From the NCBI GenBank assembly GCA_019658985.1, contig JAIFWS010000020.1:1-12085 (forward strand): 12,085 bases of DNA, read 5' to 3'. Shown here in pieces: positions 5,115 through 12,036 of the stretch (positions are counted from its first letter, which is position 1; each line of letters opens with the position of its first letter). The translations under genes were made by a program, and so were the position numbers. This DNA comes from Candidatus Parcubacteria bacterium. Lineage in GTDB: Bacteria; Patescibacteriota; Minisyncoccia; Minisyncoccales; Staskawiczbacteraceae. Under the pieces are notes generated by a model. The model worked only from the letters and a program-made list of their open reading frames with translations. It was not told the origin of the DNA and ran no database searches.

Positions 5115-7361
5115 ATGGCAAAGAAAGAGAAAATTGAAAAAGAGGACAATAAAAACGGCAGAAAAGAAAGAGATAAGAAGAAAGATTATTTGCTGACTTC
5201 CCGGACAAAGCGCTGGCTCAAAGCCACACTGATGTTTCTGATCACCGTTATCGTCGCCCTCTCTTTCTTTAATCGTGCCGGAGTGATCGGGCAATGGCTG
5301 GTAATTATTTTGAAAATGATCTTGGGTGATTCGAGGATCGCCGTCGCTTCGGTTATCGCCATTTTATTCGTCAGTGGCGTCGTATTCCTGCGCTCAACCA
5401 AAAAGGTTAAAGCACTGGCCTTAGCTCTGGCAATCTTAGCGGTATTAATCGGCATTTCGGGGATTTCTTCTAATTATAATTTAAACGATGAGCACATCGG
5501 CGCGGTAGGCTGGCTGGCAGTAGGACTGGTGAGCGGATTCGGGTTTTTGGTCTCCAACATCATTTTCGCCGCAACTATTTTGGTTGGGCTATTTATTTTC
5601 TTCCAGTTCATTTGGCAGGAATTGCCGAAAGAAGAAAAGAAATTGGATCCTACTAAAAGTTCCGATGCCCCTACCTTTAAGATAAAGGGGATTGAGCCGA
5701 TTCCGGTAGACACCAAAAAGCCGCTCCAAAAACCTTCGGTATTTAAAAAACCTGAAGATGAACTGAAGGAAAGAAAGGCGATTGTTACTACTTCCATGTC
5801 CGCTATCAGTAAAGGGAAGTATTCTTTGCCGCCGATTGATTTGCTTTCTAAAAACGAAACCGCGCCGACTTCCGGAAATATCAAGGAGAATTCTTCAATC
5901 ATCAAAAAGACTTTCGAGAATTTCGGCATCCCGGTGGAAATGGCCGAAGTTAACGTCGGTCCGGCCGTCACTCAGTACGCTTTCAAGCCGGCCGAAGGTG
6001 TTAAGCTTTCAAAAATTACAACACTCTCAAATAATTTGGCCTTGGCGCTAGCCGCTCATCCGATTAGAATCGAGGCGCCGATCCCGGGAAAATCGCTAGT
6101 GGGAATCGAGGTGCCAAATAAAATCCGGGCAACGGTGGTGTTAAGGACATTGGTTGCTGATGTTAATTACCAGAACTCCGAGTCCCCATTAACGTTGGCC
6201 CTGGGCAAAGACGTTGCTGGTGTGCCGACTTTTACCGCGCTTGATGAACAGCCTCACATGCTGGTCGCCGGAGCAACTGGAACCGGAAAAACCATTTTTT
6301 TAAACTCTTTAATTATGAGTTTGCTGTATAAGAGTACGCCGGAACAGTTGCGGCTGATCATGGTTGACCCAAAGCGCGTGGAATTCCAAAACTATAACGA
6401 AATTCCGCATTTGCTTTGCCCGGTTATCAACGACGCCGGAAAAACCATTAACGCCTTGCAATGGCTGGCCCGCGAGATGGAACGGCGCTTTGAGGTGTTT
6501 TCAGAAATCCCGACCCGTAACTTAAAAAGCTACAATGCCAACAAAACAGTTATTGCCGCAGGGAAACAATTGCCATATATTGTATTGATTGTGGACGAGC
6601 TCGCCGATTTGATGGCAGCCAAAGGAAAAGAATTGGAAGCGGGGATTGTCAGGCTGGCGCAGATGGCCCGGGCAACCGGAATCCATTTGGTGCTGGCAAC
6701 CCAGCGGCCTTCAGTTGAAGTTATTACCGGATTGATCAAAGCGAACATCAGTTCCAGGATTTCTTTCCAAGTGGCTTCACAGATTGACTCAAGGACGGTT
6801 ATCGATACTTCCGGCGCGGAAAAGCTGATTGGTATGGGAGATATGTTATTTTTGTCATCAAAGAGTTCAAAGTTAACCCGTGTGCAAGGTCCGTATGTTT
6901 CTGAAAATGAAGTAAAACGTGTAACCGACTGGATCACTGATATGGGCAAGAAAGTCCAGGAACCCCAAGCTGATTTGGTTGAAAATTTGAAGGCCCAATT
7001 AGAACAGGCAGCTTCCGGAGCCGGTCCTGGGAGCGCGGGAGGCGAGGATGTGTTCTTTGGCGACGACGATCCGTTATTTGAAGATGTGAAAAGGATTGTG
7101 CTTGAAACCAAGAAAGCTTCGGCGTCATTCTTGCAGAGGCGTTTAAGGATCGGATATTCCCGCGCCGCGCGGTTAATCGACATGTTGGAAGATAAAGGAA
7201 TCGTCGGCCCGGCCGATGGCGCCAAGCCCCGCGAAGTCTATGAGAATAGCGGTTCAGCTGCTCCAGTACAAGCCCAGCTGGCGGATTTGTCCGGCGGCAA
7301 TGGCAGGGATGAGTCGGAGGAGGTTCCCAAAAAGACAGCCGACGGATGGGAGAAAGTGTAA
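5115..7361 (+). CDS. ftsK: DNA translocase FtsK/SpoIIIE, 748 aa
   Basis: A very basic N-terminus (1-30) is followed by about four membrane segments (roughly 36-55, 62-92, 95-112 and 125-165), then a charged linker. The alpha/beta motor contains Walker A GATGTGKT (386-393), 'MVDPKRVEF' and Walker B 'VLIVDEL' (D494). Further on are 'LATQRPSVEVITG' and 'SSRISFQVASQIDSRTVID', both hallmark FtsK segments. The gamma winged helix that reads KOPS/SRS-type polar sequences is at about 652-700 ('DPLFEDVK', 'SFLQRRLRIGYSRAARLIDMLE'). FtsK pumps chromosomal DNA at the division septum and activates XerCD at dif. At 748 aa it is like SpoIIIE and short-linker FtsK proteins. The acidic, low-complexity C-terminal tail after the gamma domain is unusual but common enough not to be alarming. 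It heads the ftsK / ORF6N / recA stretch. Confidence 0.97.
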   Translation: MAKKEKIEKEDNKNGRKERDKKKDYLLTSRTKRWLKATLMFLITVIVALSFFNRAGVIGQWLVIILKMILGDSRIAVASVIAILFVSGVVFLRSTKKVKALALALAILAVLIGISGISSNYNLNDEHIGAVGWLAVGLVSGFGFLVSNIIFAATILVGLFIFFQFIWQELPKEEKKLDPTKSSDAPTFKIKGIEPIPVDTKKPLQKPSVFKKPEDELKERKAIVTTSMSAISKGKYSLPPIDLLSKNETAPTSGNIKENSSIIKKTFENFGIPVEMAEVNVGPAVTQYAFKPAEGVKLSKITTLSNNLALALAAHPIRIEAPIPGKSLVGIEVPNKIRATVVLRTLVADVNYQNSESPLTLALGKDVAGVPTFTALDEQPHMLVAGATGTGKTIFLNSLIMSLLYKSTPEQLRLIMVDPKRVEFQNYNEIPHLLCPVINDAGKTINALQWLAREMERRFEVFSEIPTRNLKSYNANKTVIAAGKQLPYIVLIVDELADLMAAKGKELEAGIVRLAQMARATGIHLVLATQRPSVEVITGLIKANISSRISFQVASQIDSRTVIDTSGAEKLIGMGDMLFLSSKSSKLTRVQGPYVSENEVKRVTDWITDMGKKVQEPQADLVENLKAQLEQAASGAGPGSAGGEDVFFGDDDPLFEDVKRIVLETKKASASFLQRRLRIGYSRAARLIDMLEDKGIVGPADGAKPREVYENSGSAAPVQAQLADLSGGNGRDESEEVPKKTADGWEKV

Positions 7362-7416
7362 TTATTAACAGGTCGTGGATATTTACAAACTATAGCAATC
7401 CAGATAGAAAGGAGGC

Positions 7417-7926
7417 ATGGAAGATAGTGTTATTATCTCAAGCGAGAGAATTGTCGGTAAAATATATATCATTCGCAATAGGAAAGTGATGCTGGACCGG
7501 GACTTGGCCGAGCTTTATGGCGTCAAGACTAAAGTTTTAAACCAGGCAGTAAAAAGGAACATGAAGCGGTTTCCGGAAGACTTCATGTTTCAATTGAATA
7601 AAGATGAGCTGAAAAATTGGAGGTCACAAATTGTGACCTCCAAATCAGAAAAGATGGGTTTAAGGCAATTGCCACTAGTTTTTACCGAACAAGGTGTTGC
7701 AATGTTGTCTAGTGTATTAAATAGTGACAGGGCGATACATGTAAATGTCCAAATCATCAGAACATTTACAAGGATCCGGGAGTTTCTGGCGACAAACGAA
7801 GCACTGCAGAGAAAAATGATGGAAATGGAAAAAAATTATGACAGTAAAATTAAAAAGATTTTCGATGTATTAGAGTTTTTGTTGGCAGATGGAAAGAAAC
7901 CTAGCAAGGGAATAGGATTTAAATAG
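7417..7926 (+). CDS. ORF6N-domain (KilA-N-like) DNA-binding protein, 169 aa
   Basis: Residues 11-100 match the ORF6N pattern: 'KIYIIRNRKVMLDRDLAELYGV', 'LNQAVKRNMKRFPEDFMFQL', 'RSQIVTS' and 'FTEQGVAMLSSVLNSDRAI'. The C-terminal 60 residues form an amphipathic, lysine-rich helix or coiled coil. ORF6N proteins are found in phages, large DNA viruses and bacterial chromosomes, and the domain is thought to bind DNA. AAAGGAGG (7408-7415) ends one base before the ATG, an unusually tight spacing. No better in-frame start is visible; an ATT at 7432 would be possible only if non-standard. It lies 55 nt after ftsK and 15 nt before recA and reads the same way, so it may be co-transcribed. It is visibly more A/T-rich than ftsK and may be an acquired gene. 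It contains a perfect palindrome, described separately. Confidence 0.85.
   Translation: MEDSVIISSERIVGKIYIIRNRKVMLDRDLAELYGVKTKVLNQAVKRNMKRFPEDFMFQLNKDELKNWRSQIVTSKSEKMGLRQLPLVFTEQGVAMLSSVLNSDRAIHVNVQIIRTFTRIREFLATNEALQRKMMEMEKNYDSKIKKIFDVLEFLLADGKKPSKGIGFK
7617..7643. repeat. Perfect 27-nt palindrome inside the ORF6N gene
   Basis: Thirteen-base arms, TTGGAGGTCACAA and TTGTGACCTCCAA, meet around a single A at 7630. It encodes residues 68-75 (WRSQIVTS). As RNA it can fold into an 11-bp stem with a 5-nt loop; as DNA it is a symmetrical site for a dimeric binder. Confidence 0.9.
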
Positions 7927-7941
7927 AAATAATTAAATAGT

Positions 7942-8979
7942 ATGGCAAAAGAAAAAAAAGAATCAAAAAAGCCCGAAGAAAAAGAGAATAAGGCGTTGAC
8001 CGCGGCAATTAATGAGATTAAGGAAAAATTCGGCGAGGGATCGATTATGAAACTTTCCGAAACGAATAAAGTGAATGTGGATGTGATTCCGACGGGTTCC
8101 ATTGCGATGGATTTGGCGCTGGGAGTTGGAGGAATGCCGCGCGGTAGAATTGTAGAAATCTATGGAGCTGAGTCTTCGGGAAAGACTACGCTCTGTTTGC
8201 ACATCGTAGCGGAGGCTCAGAAAAAAGGCGGTGTGTGTGCTTATATTGATGCGGAGCACGCCATGGATCCTGATTACGCAGCGCGCCTGGGAGTAAAAAC
8301 AAACGATCTATTGATTTCCCAGCCGTCCTCCGGAGAGCAGGCATTACAAATTGTGGAGACCTTAGTGAAGTCAGAAAATGTTGATGTGATTGTGGTGGAT
8401 TCAGTTGCCGCCTTAACGCCACAACGGGAAATTGAAGGCGAAATTGGAGACCAGCATATGGCCTTGCAAGCGCGCATGATGTCGCAAGCTTGTCGCAAAT
8501 TATCCAGTATCGCCTCAAAGTCCAATACGATGATTATTTTCATTAACCAAACCCGTATGAAAGTGGGCATGGTATTTGGCAATCCGGAAACGACTCCGGG
8601 CGGATTGGCACTGAAATTTTATGCTTCGGTGAGAGTGAACTTAACCCGTACTGCCCAGATAAAATCCGGCGACGAGATTATTGGTAACAGGGTAAAAGCT
8701 AAGGTAGTGAAAAATAAAGTCGCCGCGCCGTTCAAAGTCGCTGAATTTGATATTTATTATAACGAAGGGATTTCAAAAGCAGGGGACGCGCTGCGCGCGG
8801 GACTGTCATCAGGAGTTATCAAACAAACGGGAAATACTTTCATGCTCGATGGCGAGAAAATGGGCGTTGGTACAGAGACCGCAAAACAATATTTAAAAGA
8901 GCATCCTGATGCGATGGAGAAGATAAAAAAAGAAGCGATGCTAGTAGGAGTAGCGCCAGCAGAGGGAGAAAAAGAGTAA
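7942..8979 (+). CDS. recA: Recombinase RecA, 345 aa
   Basis: RecA polymerises on single-stranded DNA and drives homologous pairing, strand exchange and LexA-type autocleavage. The core is complete: Walker A GAESSGKT (75-82), 'YIDAEHAMDP', Walker B ending 'VIVVDS' (D153), the L1 region 'EIEGEIGDQHMALQARMMSQACRKL' in part, and the L2 region 'VFGNPETTPGGLALKFYASVR'. The N-terminal helix is preceded by a lysine/glutamate-rich stretch (1-17) that is longer than in E. coli. The C-terminus ends in a short acidic tail (EGEKE). No Shine-Dalgarno precedes ATG 7942, and no convincing promoter lies in the 15-nt gap, so expression probably depends on upstream transcription or a promoter inside the ORF6N gene. 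No SOS-box-like site was seen. It ends at a strong terminator. Confidence 0.98.
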   Translation: MAKEKKESKKPEEKENKALTAAINEIKEKFGEGSIMKLSETNKVNVDVIPTGSIAMDLALGVGGMPRGRIVEIYGAESSGKTTLCLHIVAEAQKKGGVCAYIDAEHAMDPDYAARLGVKTNDLLISQPSSGEQALQIVETLVKSENVDVIVVDSVAALTPQREIEGEIGDQHMALQARMMSQACRKLSSIASKSNTMIIFINQTRMKVGMVFGNPETTPGGLALKFYASVRVNLTRTAQIKSGDEIIGNRVKAKVVKNKVAAPFKVAEFDIYYNEGISKAGDALRAGLSSGVIKQTGNTFMLDGEKMGVGTETAKQYLKEHPDAMEKIKKEAMLVGVAPAEGEKE

Positions 8980-8984
8980 TTTTC

Positions 8985-9036
8985 AAAAGCCGTCCCGCCT
9001 TTTGGCGGGACGGCTTTTAAGTTAATTTTTTTTTAA
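8985..9036 (+). terminator. Intrinsic terminator of recA
   Basis: A perfect 15-bp GC-rich stem (8985-8999 with 9004-9018) and a TTTT loop are followed by a nine-T run from 9026. It closes the ftsK-recA stretch. Confidence 0.93.
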
Positions 9037-9099
9037 TCTACTCCTGGATATGATTGGCTTGGTACAAGTCGCCCGAATCTATGTGGGAGGATCGAGACC

Positions 9100-9273
9100 G
9101 TGGCCGACGAGCCGAAGCCCGACGAACATGGCCAAACGCCGGATGACACCCTGATGAAGGATCCCGCCGAGGCTCATGCCCAGAGCAAGGCCGACCTGGC
9201 GGAGAAGGAGAAAGAGGCGGACGCCATCGACCGCCAGGCCATCTCCGGTCCGGCCAAGAAGTCGGACGACTAA
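9100..9273 (+). CDS. GC-rich 57-aa acidic small protein, unknown function
   Basis: The frame starts with GTG 9100, with GGGAGG ending at 9090 and 9 nt of spacing, and stops at TAA 9271. The product (MADEPKPDEH...AKKSDD) has 16 acidic and 8 basic residues, no cysteine, no aromatic residue and no hydrophobic stretch. It is probably disordered with a central helix ('SKADLAEKEKEADAIDRQ'). Third codon positions are G or C in 47 of 56 sense codons, far above the flanking genes. This strong GC3 skew, with the Shine-Dalgarno upstream and a private terminator (9311-9347), supports real coding. The GC3 skew and SD-led start contrast with the weak or absent Shine-Dalgarno of most genes around it, which suggests transfer from a GC-rich bacterium. 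I know of no family. The longer open frames on both strands here look like by-products of the high GC content. Confidence 0.6.
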   Translation: MADEPKPDEHGQTPDDTLMKDPAEAHAQSKADLAEKEKEADAIDRQAISGPAKKSDD

Positions 9274-9285
9274 CACACAAGGGCC

Positions 9286-9347
9286 TGCCAAGGCCTGGCA
9301 TGCAACGCATAGACTCGTCCCGATTACACTCGGGACGAGTCTCTTTT
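9286..9347 (+). terminator. Intrinsic terminator of the GC-rich mini-gene
   Basis: AGACTCGTCCCGA (9311-9323) pairs perfectly with TCGGGACGAGTCT (9330-9342) around TTACAC, followed by CTTTTT. A small TGCCA/TGGCA dyad (9286-9300) lies just ahead of it. Confidence 0.88.
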
Positions 9348-9360
9348 TATCCAGCAATAT

Positions 9361-9399
9361 ATAACAAAAAACAGCCCCGAAGGGCTGCCTTTATGTTAT
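9361..9399 (-). terminator. Terminator of rpsF-ssb-rpsR operon
   Basis: On the minus strand, CAGCCC, a TTCG tetraloop and GGGCTG are followed by six T and GTT. On the plus strand the core is 9372-9387 with an A run at 9365-9371. Outer arms ATAACA/TGTTAT extend the stem and take in the rpsR stop codon. Confidence 0.88.
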
Positions 9400-9593
9400 C
9401 TTGGAGTGTAAGGCATCATAGCCATCTGGCGGCTGCGCTTGATCGCGGTAGCGATTTTCTTTTGGTGATGCGAGCACAAGCCAGTCTTTTTCCTTGGTTT
9501 TATCTTATAGAATCCAGAGATAAAACGCGCTAGGAGTTCTACGTTCTTATAATCGATATCGTCAATATTTTTTTGGCAAAAGTGGCAAGACAT
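9396..9593 (-). CDS. rpsR: 30S ribosomal protein S18, zinc-binding form, 65 aa
   Basis: The S18 core is plain: 'NIDDIDYKNVELLARFIS', 'KIKPRKKTGLC' and 'HQKKIATAIKRSRQMAMMPY'. S18 sits on the platform of the small subunit, paired with S6. C3, C6, C40 and H43 form a CxxC...CxxH zinc site, the metal-binding (C+) version of this protein. It lacks the N-terminal extension of longer S18 proteins. It is the last gene of the rpsF-ssb-rpsR operon but is separated from ssb by about 100 nt of very AT-rich DNA, while rpsF and ssb are nearly abutting. No clear Shine-Dalgarno is seen. Confidence 0.97.
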   Translation of the reverse strand: MSCHFCQKNIDDIDYKNVELLARFISGFYKIKPRKKTGLCSHHQKKIATAIKRSRQMAMMPYTPR

Positions 9594-9695
9594 AAGTGTA
9601 ATTTTTAATTTCCAATTTTTAATTTTTAAATCAAGTTTAAATGTTAAAAATTAAGAGATTATTTATAAAATTAGAGTTTAAAAATTTAAAATTAA
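9594..9695. repeat. Very AT-rich spacer with AATTTTTAATTT repeats
   Basis: The ssb-rpsR gap is almost wholly A and T. AATTTTTAATTT occurs twice (9600-9611 and 9614-9625), and a complementary TTAAAAATTAA lies at 9644-9654, so weak hairpins are possible. No coding frame or clear promoter is seen. Confidence 0.6.
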
Positions 9696-10208
9696 TTAAA
9701 ATGGTATGTCTTTGACATCAATCTCCTCGGAACCGGTATCAAATGACGGTGGAATTTCCTGGGCATTAGTTGCGGCCGGGGGAGTGTAGTTTTCTTCAAT
9801 AATCGGGATTTCTTCGCTTTTGCCCTGGTTTTGCTCCGGAGCCTGATAGGGCCTGTTTTGCTGCGGCGCTCCTGTTCCCGCTGGCCGCGGGCCTAATTGG
9901 AGGCTTTCGGCGATGACTTCAGTCTTGTACTGTTTGGCTCCTGAAGCGTTTTGCCAGCTCGATGTTTTTATCCTTCCTTCCACTAATATTAATGTGCCCT
10001 TGGTTACATATCGCGCTGCGATATCGGCTAATTTTCCAAAGGTTACGATATTATGGAACTCAGCATCCTGTTTTTTTTGGCCGGCTTGGTCTGTATAAAA
10101 CCGGTTGGTTGCTATCCCGAAAGATGCGACTTGCTGCCCGCTTGGCAAAGCCCGGACTTCCGGGTCGCGCGTCACATTTCCCAATATAAATGCTTTATTT
10201 AAATTCAT
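9696..10208 (-). CDS. ssb: Single-stranded DNA-binding protein SSB, 170 aa
   Basis: Residues 1-105 are the OB fold: 'MNLNKAFILGNVTRDPEVR', 'GQQVASFGIATNRF', 'EFHNIVTFGKLADIAARYVTKGTLILVEGRI' in part, and 'TEVIAESLQLG'. A proline/glutamine-rich disordered linker (about 110-155) leads to the acidic tip ending DIPF, the docking site for RecA-pathway and replication partners. It covers single strands during replication and repair. Its start is 3 nt after the rpsF stop, so translation is likely coupled. Length and architecture are normal. Confidence 0.97.
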   Translation of the reverse strand: MNLNKAFILGNVTRDPEVRALPSGQQVASFGIATNRFYTDQAGQKKQDAEFHNIVTFGKLADIAARYVTKGTLILVEGRIKTSSWQNASGAKQYKTEVIAESLQLGPRPAGTGAPQQNRPYQAPEQNQGKSEEIPIIEENYTPPAATNAQEIPPSFDTGSEEIDVKDIPF

Positions 10209-10211
10209 GGA

Positions 10212-10634
10212 TTATTCGCTCAAAATTTCGTCTAATTTCTTATCAAGGTCTTTTGCTTCAACATTTGATTTTCCCTTATCTGGAGCGGCTTTCGGAGCTG
10301 TAGCTTGGTCCATTGGTTTGCGGGTCCTTCGGGGCTTTTTCGGTTTTGATGGTTTCTTTACCAGGATGGCGTGACGCAATACGTTCTTTTCTTTCTTTAT
10401 TTTCTCGCCCAGTTCTTTTATTTTATCCTCTGGTGACTGAAACTCCAGGGTGATAAAATAGCCTGAACTGCGCTTATTGACCGGGTAGGCTAACATCTGA
10501 GGGGTGGTCTTTTCAGCGCTCAAGATGACTCCTTCATGCTCCTGAACAAAGGTTTCGATGTCTTTTTTGACCGTTTCCATGCTGTCAGAAGGCACTTCTG
10601 AGGAAACAATATAGGTTAATTGGTAGGATTTCAT
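10212..10634 (-). CDS. rpsF: 30S ribosomal protein S6 with basic C-terminal extension, 140 aa
   Basis: Residues 1-95 give the S6 ferredoxin-like fold: 'YQLTYIVSSEVP', 'VKKDIETFVQEHEGVILSAEKT', 'LAYPVNKRSSGYFITLEFQ' and 'EKNVLRHAILVKK'. S6 partners S18 on the 30S platform. About 45 extra residues follow, rich in Lys, Arg, Ala and Pro, with a charged final helix ('EAKDLDKKLDEILSE'); such tails vary among bacteria. The ATG at 10634 is only 8 nt from a TATACT -10 box, so the operon message should be essentially leaderless. First gene of rpsF-ssb-rpsR; divergent from the hexose phosphomutase gene. Confidence 0.96.
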   Translation of the reverse strand: MKSYQLTYIVSSEVPSDSMETVKKDIETFVQEHEGVILSAEKTTPQMLAYPVNKRSSGYFITLEFQSPEDKIKELGEKIKKEKNVLRHAILVKKPSKPKKPRRTRKPMDQATAPKAAPDKGKSNVEAKDLDKKLDEILSE

Positions 10635-10642
10635 ATAGCGAT

Positions 10643-10671
10643 AGTATATAAGATAACGCCAAAAAAAGCAA
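10643..10671 (-). promoter_or_regulatory. Promoter of rpsF operon, predicted leaderless
   Basis: On the minus strand: -35 TTGCTT (10671-10666), a 17-nt spacer and -10 TATACT (10648-10643). Transcription should start about 10636, within 0-2 nt of ATG 10634. Confidence 0.72.
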
Positions 10672-10673
10672 TA

Positions 10674-10701
10674 TTTACACGAGTTGTGGGTATGTTACAA
10701 T
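10674..10701 (+). promoter_or_regulatory. Promoter of phosphomannomutase gene, near-leaderless
   Basis: -35 TTTACA (10674-10679), a 16-nt spacer and -10 TACAAT (10696-10701) with an upstream TG at 10693-10694. The -10 ends 9 nt before ATG 10711. It abuts the rpsF -35 box, so the two promoters lie back to back. Confidence 0.65.
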
Positions 10702-10710
10702 AGCCTTACT

Positions 10711-12036
10711 ATGATAAACCAATCTATTTTCAAGTCGTATGATGTAAGGGGAATTTACCCCTCGGAACTGGACGAAAAGGCCGGTTTTGCTGTCGGCAAG
10801 GCCTTTATTAAGCTCACTGGAGCCAAAAAGGTGGTTGTAGGCTTTGATGCCCGCCTGTCGTCTCTAGCTCTATTTAAGGCCCTGGTGGCGGGTTTAGTGA
10901 AGGCTGGCGCAGATGTTACAACGATCGGCCAGGTGCCTACTGAATGCCTCTATTTCGCGACGGCCAGCTATGATTTCGACTCGGGCATTATGATTACCGC
11001 CAGTCATAACCCTAAGGACTATAACGGCTTTAAGATGTTGATCCGGGAGGGGAAGAACATTAATATCGTACGGGGAAAGGATCTATTGTCGCTGATTGAA
11101 GAAGCTGAAGCGGAGGAAACTGGCACAGATGTGAAAAATCTTGATATCGGGAAAGATTTCCAGGACTTTATCTTGCAGTTTTCCGGGGAGGTGAAGCCCT
11201 TTAAAATAGCGATTGACGCATCCAACGGGGTGATCGGGTCGGTTATTTCCCGACTCAAAGAAAAATTATCGGTTGAGATTTTAGATTTGAATTTTGAGCC
11301 CGATGGAAATTTCCCAAATCACTCGCCTAATCCCTTAGAGGAGGGAGCCGTAAACCAAATCGCAGAAAAGATAAAGACTACCGGCGCGGATTTCGGGTTT
11401 ATGTTTGATGGTGATGCCGATAGGATTTTTTTGGTTGATGAAAAAGGCCAGCAGGTTTCTGCTGACATTGTATTGCTGCTTTTAGCTAAGCATTTTCTGG
11501 CCAAGTACCCGGGTAGGGGAATTGCCTATAATCTGATTTGCTCCCGGTCTGTGCCGGAGTTTGTAAAAAAGTGGGGCGGAGTCCCGATTAGAACCCAAGT
11601 GGGATTTGTGAATGTCCGGCAGGGATTATTAGATAATGACGGCGTAGTCGGAGGGGAGCTATCCGCCCATTATTGTTTTGCTGATTATTTTTATATGGAT
11701 TCGGGTATGATCGCCTTTTTGACCATGCTCCAAATTATTTCGAAAGAAGGAAAACCGGTATCAGAAATTGTAAAAGAATTAACGGTGTATGCCAAGCCAT
11801 TGCAGTCAACGTTTAAAATTACAGATTCTGCTCCAGTGTTGGAGAAGATAAAACAAAAATACGCCGACGGAAAGCAAGATTTCCTGGATGGCGTAACGGT
11901 TGAATATGATAATTGGTGGTTTAACGCCCGGCCATCAAATACCGAGCCGCTGCTCAAATTAACTATTGAAGCGGAAACGGAAGAAATGTTACAATTAAGG
12001 AGTAAAGAGTTAAGTGAGTTCATTGGGAATTCATAA
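10711..12036 (+). CDS. Phosphomannomutase/phosphoglucomutase, 441 aa
   Basis: This is an alpha-D-phosphohexomutase, which moves phosphate between C6 and C1 of mannose or glucose. The N-terminus 'IFKSYDVRGIYPSEL' is the family opening. The catalytic phosphoserine S98 lies in 'TASHNP', the Mg2+ loop is DGDADR (233-238), the sugar-binding loop is 'GGELSAHY' (E316, S318, H320) and the C-terminal phosphate loop is 'RPSNTEP' (R407-P413). All four active-site elements are intact and the length is normal. The product supplies mannose-1-P or glucose-1-P for nucleotide sugars and surface glycans. The frame is open from TTG 10684, but that lies between the -35 and -10, so ATG 10711 is the start; the removed residues (WVCYNSLT) do not match the family. 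ManB-type versus PgcA-type specificity cannot be decided from the motifs. Confidence 0.95.
   Translation: MINQSIFKSYDVRGIYPSELDEKAGFAVGKAFIKLTGAKKVVVGFDARLSSLALFKALVAGLVKAGADVTTIGQVPTECLYFATASYDFDSGIMITASHNPKDYNGFKMLIREGKNINIVRGKDLLSLIEEAEAEETGTDVKNLDIGKDFQDFILQFSGEVKPFKIAIDASNGVIGSVISRLKEKLSVEILDLNFEPDGNFPNHSPNPLEEGAVNQIAEKIKTTGADFGFMFDGDADRIFLVDEKGQQVSADIVLLLLAKHFLAKYPGRGIAYNLICSRSVPEFVKKWGGVPIRTQVGFVNVRQGLLDNDGVVGGELSAHYCFADYFYMDSGMIAFLTMLQIISKEGKPVSEIVKELTVYAKPLQSTFKITDSAPVLEKIKQKYADGKQDFLDGVTVEYDNWWFNARPSNTEPLLKLTIEAETEEMLQLRSKELSEFIGNS

Noticed and set aside
7404..7416. 13-nt ATAGAAAGGAGGC shared with the minus strand at 1762-1774
   Set aside because: Several 13-mer matches are expected by chance in a window this size, and most of the match is the Shine-Dalgarno core.
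9038..9364. Three open frames of 62-92 aa on both strands in the GC-rich island
   Set aside because: High GC removes stop codons in all frames. Two run through the perfect terminator stem or have no ribosome site, and their arginine/proline/serine-rich products look like antisense by-products of the GTG frame.
10684..10710. Upstream TTG start adding nine residues to the phosphomutase
   Set aside because: The codons overlap the promoter spacer and -10 box, and the family N-terminus begins at ATG 10711.
11228..11260. GTCGG/CCGAC inverted repeat in the phosphomutase gene
   Set aside because: Arms of five bases inside conserved coding sequence, expected by chance.
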